From: JAVXAG01 sp036660615 | Lineage (GTDB): Bacteria > Bacillota > Clostridia > Peptostreptococcales > Anaerovoracaceae | Assembly: GCA_036660615.1 (NCBI GenBank) | Contig: JAVXAG010000067.1 | Coordinates: forward strand, 1-10,323 | DNA: 10,323 bases | Reading direction: 5' to 3' | Part shown: piece after piece, positions 1 through 6,062 of the stretch | Numbering within the stretch: the first letter of the stretch is position 1 | Layout: the number at the start of each line of letters is the position of its first letter | Translations under genes and position numbers: made by a program | The notes under the pieces: model-generated | Seen by the model: only the letters and a program-made list of their open reading frames with translations | The model's database searches: none | Told to the model about the DNA's origin: nothing

Positions 1-26
1 CAATGGAAAATTTAGCTGTTCAAAAC

Positions 27-47
27 TGATAATGAGAATCATTATCA
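27..47. promoter_or_regulatory. Fur-box-like palindrome, left copy
   Basis: The core GATAATGAGAATCATTATC (28-46) has perfect 8-bp arms around a 3-base centre, and the flanking T and A extend the arms to nine. It differs at one position from the classic Fur box of two overlapping 7-1-7 sites, so iron-dependent Fur or a relative could bind it. No gene starts downstream to the right within 500 bases, and only 26 bases are visible to the left. If it is an operator, its target is either outside the window or an RNA within the repeat. Confidence 0.6.
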
Positions 48-379
48 CTTATGGCTGTAATTAAGGGGCGATAAAACAGAAATGCTGAATTTGCTCATGA
101 AATCGAGAAAAATAGTGGCTCAGTGAGCAGATTTTCAGATATTAATGGGTTTCAAGGCATTAATTGTCAAAATTACAAGCCAAGGCTTCAACCGCCAAGT
201 TGATTCTGTTGCATTTGCAACAGTTGATGCCCATATATTGGTATATTTTGTCACATGCCGACATACTTTCCAGTTATTTGCAAACCCGCAAATGAAATCT
301 GCTCACTGGCACGTCTTTTTGAGCGATTCTGTGAGCAAATCAAGAAATTATTTTTTTCCTGGAAAATTTAGCGGGTTTT
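27..379. repeat. Long copy of a two-copy intergenic repeat with internal inverted arms
   Basis: This non-coding stretch shares two blocks with the right end of the window. Block 1 (27-76) matches 10007-10056 with about five differences. Block 2 (298-379) matches 10069-10150 at 77 of 82 positions by eye. Between the blocks this copy holds about 220 bases, while the other copy has only about a dozen. An arm at 88-133 is an imperfect reverse complement of 296-340: both carry TGCTCA near one end and TGAGCA near the other, so the segment could fold into a long hairpin. The loop holds a perfect 18-bp palindrome at 206-223 (CTGTTGCA TT TGCAACAG). No transposase is visible. The 81-codon open frame at 145-390 has no ribosome binding site and is probably chance. 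Whether the repeat is a miniature mobile element, an RNA or a remnant is unknown. Confidence 0.75.
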
Positions 380-553
380 CGCAGGTTTAAAAGTCATTTT
401 GGGGGACTATTCCCACATTTTTACTCTGAAACCAATGTCCAGCTATACTCGAACTACTTTCAATACAACTTTTTGGATATTTCATCCACTTTTCAATAAT
501 TTTCAAATTATTTTTCGATAACGTCCACCGTCAGCCCTGACAACATCCCAGTA
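380..553. other. AT-rich non-coding 3' region downstream of the oxidoreductase operon
   Basis: No gene is visible here. An AT-only inverted repeat at 495-512 (AATAATTT, TC, AAATTATT) lies 40-60 bases past the stop codon of the beta subunit gene and could be a weak end-of-transcript signal. It lacks a GC stem and a clear U tract on the minus strand. A short palindrome (GTCA, GGGC, TGAC) sits at about 532-543. I found no convincing intrinsic terminator for the operon. Confidence 0.3.
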
Positions 554-1483
554 TCATTCGCAGCGTTTCAACAGCTTTGCCCACTGTTCATCTACGTATT
601 TTTGAGATTCTTCTAACATCCATTGATTGCCTTCTTTAAACATATGCTTAAATCTTCCTTGCTTCTCAAGGAACTTTTCTACTGGAAGCTTGCTCTTTGG
701 CTTGTAAGTTAATTTCCATACTCCATTTTCTATTTCGTATAGAGGCCATACACAGGTTTCTACAGCTAAATTACAGATTTCTGCCAAATCTTCCATTTCA
801 TATTTCCAGCCTCTTGGACAAGGAGCAAGAACATTCAAAAACGTTGGCCCTTGTGTATAAATCGCTTTGTGAGATTTTGTGTGCAAGTCCTTGAAATCAC
901 CTATCAGTGTAGTTTGAGCTGCATAAGGAACATTGTGAGCCGCTACTATTTCTGTAAGATTCTTTTTGTTTTGAACCTTTCCATAACTGTTTGCGCCAAC
1001 AGGTGTTGTAGTTGCATCTGCAAACCTTGGAGTTGATGATGATCTTTGTATACCAGTATTCATATATGCTTCATTGTCGTAACAAACATATAGAAAATCG
1101 TGACCTCTTTCAAGTGCGCCAGAAAGTGATTGGAACCCTATGTCATATGTTCCGCCATCACCACCAAAACAAATGAACTTATATGTTTCATCAATTTTAC
1201 CTTTTTTCTTGAGAACTCTATACGCAGTTTCAACACCGCCAGTCATAGCCGCAGCATTTTCAAAAGCACTGTGAATATAACTGTCCTCGTAGGAAGTATA
1301 TGGATACATAAATGTAGATACTTCAAGACAACTAGTAGCGTTTGATATTACTGCTTTATCGCCTTCGTCAAGTGCCCTAAGAACTCCTTGAACTGCAACT
1401 CCAGCTCCACAGCCCGCACATAGTCTATGCCCCGGTGCCAATCTGTCTTTTTTTTCAACTTCTTTCTTTAAGCTATAACTCAT
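554..1483 (-). CDS. porB: 2-oxoacid:ferredoxin oxidoreductase, beta (TPP-binding) subunit
   Basis: The product (309 aa) is the thiamine-diphosphate subunit that cleaves a 2-oxoacid, passes electrons to an iron-sulfur cluster and leaves the acyl group for coenzyme A. LCAGCGAG (residues 21-28) supplies Cys22 and Cys25; Cys52 and Cys222 complete the usual four ligands of the proximal 4Fe-4S cluster. GGDGGTYDIG (108-117) followed by YDNEAYMNTG (135-144) is the TPP/Mg2+ motif. Length and motifs match the separate beta chains of four-subunit enzymes. It starts five bases after the alpha stop, and its GGAGG lies inside the end of the alpha gene, so the two are translationally coupled. It is the last gene of the operon. 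Pyruvate (Por) and branched-chain (Vor) types are not separable by motifs alone. The isoleucine T-box upstream favours a branched-chain substrate. Confidence 0.9.
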   Translation of the reverse strand: MSYSLKKEVEKKDRLAPGHRLCAGCGAGVAVQGVLRALDEGDKAVISNATSCLEVSTFMYPYTSYEDSYIHSAFENAAAMTGGVETAYRVLKKKGKIDETYKFICFGGDGGTYDIGFQSLSGALERGHDFLYVCYDNEAYMNTGIQRSSSTPRFADATTTPVGANSYGKVQNKKNLTEIVAAHNVPYAAQTTLIGDFKDLHTKSHKAIYTQGPTFLNVLAPCPRGWKYEMEDLAEICNLAVETCVWPLYEIENGVWKLTYKPKSKLPVEKFLEKQGRFKHMFKEGNQWMLEESQKYVDEQWAKLLKRCE

Positions 1484-1488
1484 TGCTT

Positions 1489-2673
1489 CTAGTCCTCCAA
1501 ATCTCTAACGCCAATATGTCTATAAACTTCTCCAACATCTTTCGTCTTCATAATGTCAAATAGTTCACTGAAAATCGTATAAAAAGTATCCACTGTTACA
1601 TCTCGGCCACCAAGTCCGTACACATAATTTATCATCAGTGGTTTATTGGGTGCATCATAAAGTGCTGATCTGGTTTCAGCAAATACAGGGCCTCCACAAG
1701 CGGAAAAACCTTCGCATTTATCCATTACACCAACTACCTTAATGCCAGACAGCGCTTCTTTCAACTCGTCAAAAGGAAATGGTCTAAATACTCTTAGTTT
1801 GATTAGACCTACTTTTTTGCCTTGATCCCTTATAGAATCCACAGCACTTTTACCAGTGCCAGCAGATGAGCCAATTACCACAACAGCAACTTCTGCATCT
1901 TCCATTCTATATTCTTCAAACAAGCCATATTTCCTGCCTGAAATCTTTTCATATTCTTCGGCAACCTTTAAAATTTGATCTTTTGCCGACTTCATTGCCT
2001 CAGCTTGCGCCTTCTTAATTTCCATATAATATGCAGATATTCCATATGGCCCTACTGCAAGGGGATTTTCCTTTTTTAGCAAATAGTTTTCTGGATTGTA
2101 CTCACCGACAAATTTTTTAACATCATCGTCTTCCAAAAGTTCTATATTTTCCACAGCATGACTTGTGATAAAACCATCTTGGCAAATCATAATTGGAAGT
2201 CTAAGGGCTTCACCAATTGGCATGGCCTGAACATAATTGTCATACACCTCTTGGTTTGTCTCAGAATAAATTTGAATCCAGCCTGTATCTCTGCACCCCA
2301 TTGAGTCGGAGTGATCGTTGTTTATATTTATTGGCCCTGTCAAGGCTCTATTTACCACCGCCATAGTGATTGGCAGACGGCTTGATGCTGCTACATATAG
2401 CAACTCCCACATAAAGGCTAGCCCTGCTGAGGAGGTCGCTGTAATGGCTCTCGCCCCTGCTGCACATGCTCCAATGCAAGTTGACATAGCAGAGTGTTCC
2501 GATTCAACTGCGACGAATTCTGTGTCAACTTCTCCATCTGCAATGTACTGTGCAAAATACTGGGGTATTTCTGTGGACGGAGTAATTGGAAATGCTCCCA
2601 TAACATCGGGATTTATTTGTTTCATAGCATATGCTACTGCCTCGTTGCCAGACATTCTATCTTTTTTTGCCAT
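1489..2673 (-). CDS. porA: 2-oxoacid:ferredoxin oxidoreductase, alpha subunit
   Basis: The product (394 aa) is the alpha chain, which partners the beta chain to form the TPP active site. Family motifs are FPITPSTE (residues 28-35), ESEHSAM (57-63), the TATSSAGLAFMWE segment (78-90) and NDHSDSMGCRDTGW (119-132). The second half, from about residue 245 to the end, contains the VVVIGSSAGTGKSA stretch and the C-terminal transketolase-like domain. The frame is open upstream to 2739, but the start is taken as the ATG at 2673. That ATG overlaps the delta stop (TAATG) and has AAGGAGG about 10 bases before it, whereas the upstream extension would lie inside the delta gene. The chain has the usual length for four-subunit enzymes and is not fused to the other subunits as in single-chain pyruvate:ferredoxin oxidoreductase. 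Confidence 0.9.
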   Translation of the reverse strand: MAKKDRMSGNEAVAYAMKQINPDVMGAFPITPSTEIPQYFAQYIADGEVDTEFVAVESEHSAMSTCIGACAAGARAITATSSAGLAFMWELLYVAASSRLPITMAVVNRALTGPININNDHSDSMGCRDTGWIQIYSETNQEVYDNYVQAMPIGEALRLPIMICQDGFITSHAVENIELLEDDDVKKFVGEYNPENYLLKKENPLAVGPYGISAYYMEIKKAQAEAMKSAKDQILKVAEEYEKISGRKYGLFEEYRMEDAEVAVVVIGSSAGTGKSAVDSIRDQGKKVGLIKLRVFRPFPFDELKEALSGIKVVGVMDKCEGFSACGGPVFAETRSALYDAPNKPLMINYVYGLGGRDVTVDTFYTIFSELFDIMKTKDVGEVYRHIGVRDLED

Positions 2674-2978
2674 TAGAGTATTTCCTCCTTGCCCATAGTT
2701 ATTGCAGAAAACGGACAAACCTTTGCACAAATTCCACATCCTTTACAATGAAACAAATCTGTTTCTTGTCTTTTACCATCTTTTACCTGAATAGAACCAT
2801 CTGGGCAAAATGGCACGCAAAGCATACAATGTTTGCATTTATCTTCATCAAAGAATGGCGTCAAAACACGCCATTCTCCTGTATTTACCGATTTTGATGT
2901 GGCAGGCTCATATATTTCTGCTCCAGTAGTCAACTCCTGCCATGGACTCTGTTCGTTTATATCTCTAGCTAATTTCAT
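2673..2978 (-). CDS. porD: 2-oxoacid:ferredoxin oxidoreductase, delta subunit (2x[4Fe-4S] ferredoxin)
   Basis: This small ferredoxin-like chain (101 aa) carries electrons from the catalytic core to external ferredoxin. Two complete cluster motifs are visible: Cys48, 51, 54, 58 (CKHCMLCVPFCP) and Cys78, 81, 84, 88 (CKGCGICAKVCP). A roughly 45-residue N-terminal extension precedes them, as in other Por/Vor delta chains. The start codon shares its A with the stop codon of the gamma gene (TAATG), and its own stop overlaps the alpha start the same way. Gamma, delta and alpha therefore form one translationally coupled unit, which suits fixed subunit stoichiometry. With eight cysteine ligands in order, the assignment is secure. 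Only the substrate class of the complex is open. Confidence 0.92.
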   Translation of the reverse strand: MKLARDINEQSPWQELTTGAEIYEPATSKSVNTGEWRVLTPFFDEDKCKHCMLCVPFCPDGSIQVKDGKRQETDLFHCKGCGICAKVCPFSAITMGKEEIL

Positions 2979-3556
2979 TATCCTACCTTGACTTCCTCCA
3001 TTGATATTTTTAATGCTCTCATATTTCCTTCTATTACATTTGGTTTGGATGCAAATTTATGACCGAATGAGGTTTCCATATCTCTTAGAAATTTTTCATT
3101 TTCTATAACTTTGCTGACTTTGACTGCAGCTGCAAGCATTGGAGTGTTAGGGAAATTCTTTCCCAAGGTTTCTTTAGAAATCTTAGCTGCATCTACTGTG
3201 CAAACTCTCCCTTTATATCCACCCAAAAGTTTTCTAACTTCTGATGGATCTTTTTTGCTATTGACGATTATTGCACCATTTTCTTTTAGACCTGCTGTAA
3301 CATCTACAGTATTTAGCAATGTTTCATCTACTACAACTACAAAATCCGGATTGTATATGTTAGAATGAATTCTGTTTTCTGTGTCTGAAATTCTGTTATA
3401 TGCAGTTATCGGTGCGCCCATTCTCTCTGGACCGTATTCTGGGAATCCTTGTACTTGTTTCCCTGAATTAAAGGCTACGTCTGCTAATAACAAACAAGCT
3501 GTCTTTGCTCCTTGACCACCTCTGCCATGCCATCTGATTTCCACTGTATTATTCAT
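2978..3556 (-). CDS. porG: 2-oxoacid:ferredoxin oxidoreductase, gamma subunit
   Basis: This is the gamma chain (192 aa), the coenzyme-A-side domain of Por/Vor/Kor enzymes. It starts with WHGRGGQGAKTA (residues 9-20), the typical glycine-rich N-terminus, followed by EYGPERMGAPITAY (40-53), also diagnostic. The start is well supported by AGGAGG eight bases upstream of the ATG. It is the first gene of the operon and lies directly downstream of the T-box terminator/antiterminator, so transcription of all four subunits depends on that switch. The order gamma-delta-alpha-beta is the arrangement common to many bacterial and archaeal four-subunit enzymes. Homologous domains also occur in indolepyruvate and 2-oxoglutarate oxidoreductases, but the delta/alpha/beta composition here argues for the Por/Vor type. 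Confidence 0.9.
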   Translation of the reverse strand: MNNTVEIRWHGRGGQGAKTACLLLADVAFNSGKQVQGFPEYGPERMGAPITAYNRISDTENRIHSNIYNPDFVVVVDETLLNTVDVTAGLKENGAIIVNSKKDPSEVRKLLGGYKGRVCTVDAAKISKETLGKNFPNTPMLAAAVKVSKVIENEKFLRDMETSFGHKFASKPNVIEGNMRALKISMEEVKVG

Positions 3557-3574
3557 TATATATTCCTCCTAATT

Positions 3575-3601
3575 AAAAAATCCGCCCTGCATCAGGACGG
3601 A
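3575..3601 (-). terminator. T-box regulated intrinsic terminator
   Basis: On the minus strand TCCGTCCTG, ATG, CAGGGCGGA forms a nine-pair stem with one G-U pair, followed at once by six Ts. It lies 19 bases before the gamma-subunit start codon. The 5' arm of this stem is shared with the antiterminator, which is the standard T-box switching geometry. Confidence 0.93.
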
Positions 3602-3823
3602 GATAAAATCTACGCTATACCACCTGCTACAACATACTATCATATGTTCTTCCTATAACGGGGAAGGCCCGTCAACACCTACTGATAAATTCAGCGTTGC
3701 AACTCAGGAGTGATTTTCAAATTACATCTAATAAGTCTTGGGCTCTCACCGTCCCCAATTCGCTCATACTGTTCGGTATAAAATTACTGTCTCCGTCAAT
3801 GTCTTTGGTTTGTTTTAAGTTAT
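3575..3823 (-). ncRNA. T-box riboswitch (tRNA-sensing leader), likely isoleucine-specific
   Basis: The leader RNA has the T-box parts in order. Stem I has a specifier loop closed by GGAG/CTCC, with ACAGTA on its 5' side and GAAAATCA on its 3' side. The distal GGTGAGAGCC motif lies at about 3743-3752. A CTCCTGAGTTG element follows the specifier loop. Next come a GC hairpin (ACGGG/CCCGT), a small ACATA/TATGT stem, and the T-box element CAGGTGGTATAGCG. The specifier aligns as ATC followed by A, reading isoleucine. The TGGT bulge would pair with a tRNA acceptor end whose discriminator base is A, as in tRNA-Ile. The antiterminator (AGG/CCT, GCG/CGT, AGAT/ATCT) competes with the terminator at 3581-3601. 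Uncharged tRNA should stabilise the antiterminator and switch the operon on. The bulge reads TATA where ACC is usual, a mild divergence. Confidence 0.9.
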
Positions 3824-3829
3824 AATAGG

Positions 3830-3858
3830 ATAATACACCTTCTGTGATAAGTTGTCAA
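3830..3858 (-). promoter_or_regulatory. Sigma-A-type promoter of the T-box/oxidoreductase operon
   Basis: On the minus strand TTGACA (3858-3853), a spacer of exactly 17 bases and TATTAT (3835-3830) form a near-consensus vegetative promoter. Predicted transcript start is about 3823, leaving a leader of roughly 265 bases before the gamma subunit. This length suits a full T-box. A strong constitutive promoter combined with attenuation by the leader is the usual T-box design. Confidence 0.8.
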
Positions 3859-3879
3859 CAGCTTTTTTGTGTTTTTTTA

Positions 3880-3915
3880 CAAAAACAATTTAGTTTTTTT
3901 GTTTTAATAACTAAA
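3880..3915 (-). terminator. Possible weak terminator after the flavoprotein gene
   Basis: Downstream of the stop codon at 3934 the minus strand has TTTAGTT and AACTAAA separated by 13 bases, followed by TTGTTTTTGT. The stem is AT-rich and weak, so termination here is uncertain. It sits between the flavoprotein gene and the next promoter, where an end of transcript would be expected. Nothing else was recognised in 3859-3933. Confidence 0.35.
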
Positions 3916-3933
3916 CAAAGCTCATGCATTTCA

Positions 3934-4518
3934 CTATTTAGTTTTCTCTCTTATTTCATCAATGGCTTCTGTCATGACTTCCTCTACATTAATTCCATCA
4001 ATATCCAGACCTTCTGCTCCAAAGAATTGAGTTTCCTTTACGCCTAGCATTTCTGCCATTCCTACGAAATAGTCATACCCCAAGTTCTTATCAGCAATAA
4101 AGCCACCGGCAGTAGTTATATATGTCAAAAGTTTTCCGTTACATATACCAACAAACCCTGATGCTGTGGCAACAAATGTCAAATCTGCAACAACTATGTT
4201 TTCTACATATACTTTTAGAATCGAAGGAAAAGATAAATCCCAATATGGCGCTCCTATAACAATATAGTCAGCTTCTTTGAATTGCTTTGCCATGTCAAAC
4301 ATAGAGTGATCAAAATCCTTTTGTTCGGCATACCCGTCTCTTTCAATTATAGCTTCTGTTGTAAGTGGCGTAACAATATTGTCTCTCAGTTGCAAAACCT
4401 CTATATCAACGTCATGTCTTTTTGTAAATTCTTCTAAATATGTGTCACACAGCCTTTTGGTTCTGGAATCGTGCGTACTTATACAAGTATCGATAAATAA
4501 TAATTTTTCTTTTTTCAT
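3934..4518 (-). CDS. Flavodoxin-fold NAD(P)H oxidoreductase (azoreductase/quinone reductase type)
   Basis: The protein (194 aa) resembles the Flavodoxin_2 family of FMN-dependent NADH azoreductases and NAD(P)H:quinone reductases. These are soluble enzymes that transfer two electrons to quinones, azo dyes or other electrophiles. The first strand and turn KLLFIDTCISTHDSRT (residues 5-20) are placed like the FMN-phosphate loop, GAPYWDLSFPSILKVYVENI (89-108) is the typical flavin-contacting segment, and TTAGGF (135-140) is the second FMN-binding loop. Length fits the family. GAGGAGAAG lies just before the ATG, and only 18 bases separate it from the AlbA/ATPase gene upstream, so it is probably the third gene of that transcript. 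The natural substrate cannot be told. A detoxifying or redox-balancing role is an inference from the family. Confidence 0.8.
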   Translation of the reverse strand: MKKEKLLFIDTCISTHDSRTKRLCDTYLEEFTKRHDVDIEVLQLRDNIVTPLTTEAIIERDGYAEQKDFDHSMFDMAKQFKEADYIVIGAPYWDLSFPSILKVYVENIVVADLTFVATASGFVGICNGKLLTYITTAGGFIADKNLGYDYFVGMAEMLGVKETQFFGAEGLDIDGINVEEVMTEAIDEIREKTK

Positions 4519-4536
4519 TTGTTTCTTCTCCTCGTT

Positions 4537-6048
4537 TTATTCAGAATAGTATTTTTGATTTCCACTCTTTGGCTTGTCTGGAATGGTCATTTTAAGCATT
4601 TCTTCTTTTATCATAGGCTCCAAATAGTGTCTCCTAAAATAACTTCTATCCTCTATTTTAATCTTTTCCATTATTTCTTTTGCTGAGTGTGGTGTACTAC
4701 AAAAGCTAATTATAATCTTGGTCACATCTTGGTCACTATGACCATGATAGATGTTTCTTTTGTCATTAACGGTAAACTGTGAAGTTTCTGTTTTATATTT
4801 AGTTGCAGATTCCATTATCAACGTCAACGTTACCTGATTTAAAACAGTATCTTCAACCAATTTTGGTGTTTCCCATCCCTCTTCAGCCCACGTTGATACA
4901 ATAGATGGAAATCCCGATCCAGCGTTATCCCCATATCCTACCATTCGTAACATTGTCTGCATTCTAGAGTTTCTAGGTTTTGAATTTCCACCTTTATAAA
5001 TTTCTTCTTTTGGTAATTTCAAAATACCAGGATTTGTAAAGGTAAATCCATTTGAAATTTTAATGACTTTAATAGTCCCTTCAAGCAAATAATCTGCATG
5101 TATAATCATATTTACAAAAGCCTCACGCACAGCCTTGTGTACAGCAGTATCGTCGATTCTCTGTATTCCTTCTAGCTTAAATGGCTTTTTCAAATCAGAT
5201 GTAAGTTTAGGGATTACTTTGGCAAAGAAATTAAACAAATTGTTTTCCCAGGTTCCGTCATAAGTTACTCTATCATTCCACCGAATATCCATTGTGGCAT
5301 TATTTTCATCACGATAATCCATAAATATATTATCGAATTCATCACGAATAGCAAGCCCTTTTCCGAACATCATAAGCCCCGCCAAAGTCAATCCTTCTTT
5401 GGCTTTTCTTCTATCTATGCGATATCCTCCTAGGGATTCCAAAAACTCCTTATCACTTTGACTGTTCCATATGTGCTCAGGATTTATATTTTGGAAAAGT
5501 TTTCTGTAATGAATAAGAGTCTCAACGTCAATATCTTCCATTGTATAATGTTCCAGAACTAGCCCATCATTGCCATCAGGATTCTGATCTCGAATCATAG
5601 CCCTTACTTCATCTTCTGAGCAATGATAATCTCCTTCGTTATTTCTCTTTAATGTCCCCTTTAATGGATTTTCACCAATATATACTGGCCTCAATTTATA
5701 GTCCGCCCTTGGGACTTCAATAACGATTATTTTTTTATCGCCATCCTTAACAATATATACATCATCATCAATCAATATATTCACATTGACTTTTTTACTG
5801 TTTATTGTATTCCAAAAATCCTCGATTGTTTTCTCAGCTTGTTGTACTCCACGTATTATAAATCTATCTTCTGGGCGTCGCGTAGACTTGTTTTCTTCAA
5901 CTCCTAAGATAATGTAACCGCCATCTGTATTTGCAAAGGCAGAATAAGTTTCATAAGCAGATCTAGGCATACTATTCTTTGCCTCTTTGCACTCTGTATT
6001 TACTTTTTCTCCTAATAATAAGAGTTCTTTAATCTGTTTTATGTCCAT
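4537..6048 (-). CDS. AlbA_2 (Schlafen-like) / HATPase / winged-helix protein, putative regulator
   Basis: The protein (503 aa) has three parts. Residues about 10-150 form an AlbA_2 (Schlafen-type) domain with NTECKEAK (17-24) and FANTDGGYIILGV (38-50). Residues about 300-385 are a GHKL ATPase-like domain with an N-box (REAFVNMIIHADY, 308-320; Glu309, Asn313, Asp319) and a glycine-rich lid (GYGDNAGSGFP, 371-381). Residues about 440-500 look like a winged helix. Such proteins are usually annotated as putative transcriptional regulators or ATP-dependent helicase-related, and few have been characterised. AlbA_2 domains occur in defence proteins as well as in regulators. The start is taken as the ATG at 6048, eight bases after AGGTGG, rather than the GTG at 6060 that would overlap this site. 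It follows the GNAT gene by 14 bases, so the two are co-transcribed. Confidence 0.82.
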   Translation of the reverse strand: MDIKQIKELLLLGEKVNTECKEAKNSMPRSAYETYSAFANTDGGYIILGVEENKSTRRPEDRFIIRGVQQAEKTIEDFWNTINSKKVNVNILIDDDVYIVKDGDKKIIVIEVPRADYKLRPVYIGENPLKGTLKRNNEGDYHCSEDEVRAMIRDQNPDGNDGLVLEHYTMEDIDVETLIHYRKLFQNINPEHIWNSQSDKEFLESLGGYRIDRRKAKEGLTLAGLMMFGKGLAIRDEFDNIFMDYRDENNATMDIRWNDRVTYDGTWENNLFNFFAKVIPKLTSDLKKPFKLEGIQRIDDTAVHKAVREAFVNMIIHADYLLEGTIKVIKISNGFTFTNPGILKLPKEEIYKGGNSKPRNSRMQTMLRMVGYGDNAGSGFPSIVSTWAEEGWETPKLVEDTVLNQVTLTLIMESATKYKTETSQFTVNDKRNIYHGHSDQDVTKIIISFCSTPHSAKEIMEKIKIEDRSYFRRHYLEPMIKEEMLKMTIPDKPKSGNQKYYSE

Positions 6049-6062
6049 AATCGACACCACCT

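Noticed and set aside
145..390. 81-codon open frame within the left repeat
   Set aside because: It has no ribosome binding site, no recognisable domain, and is absent from the short copy of the repeat except for its last third. The underlying DNA is explained better as a non-coding inverted-arm element.
2318..2698. 126-codon plus-strand open frame opposite the alpha subunit gene
   Set aside because: It lies fully antisense to a well-supported coding region, has no start signals and no family resemblance. It is a shadow of the alpha gene.
2674..2739. N-terminal extension of the alpha subunit
   Set aside because: The extra 22 codons overlap the delta gene in another frame. The overlapping TAATG with a well-placed AAGGAGG marks 2673 as the start.
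3575..3823. Asparagine (AAT) specifier for the T-box
   Set aside because: Reading AAT directly after GAA would shift the spacing to the conserved GAG element by one base and would be followed by C instead of the usual purine. ATC followed by A fits both the spacing and the enzyme context.
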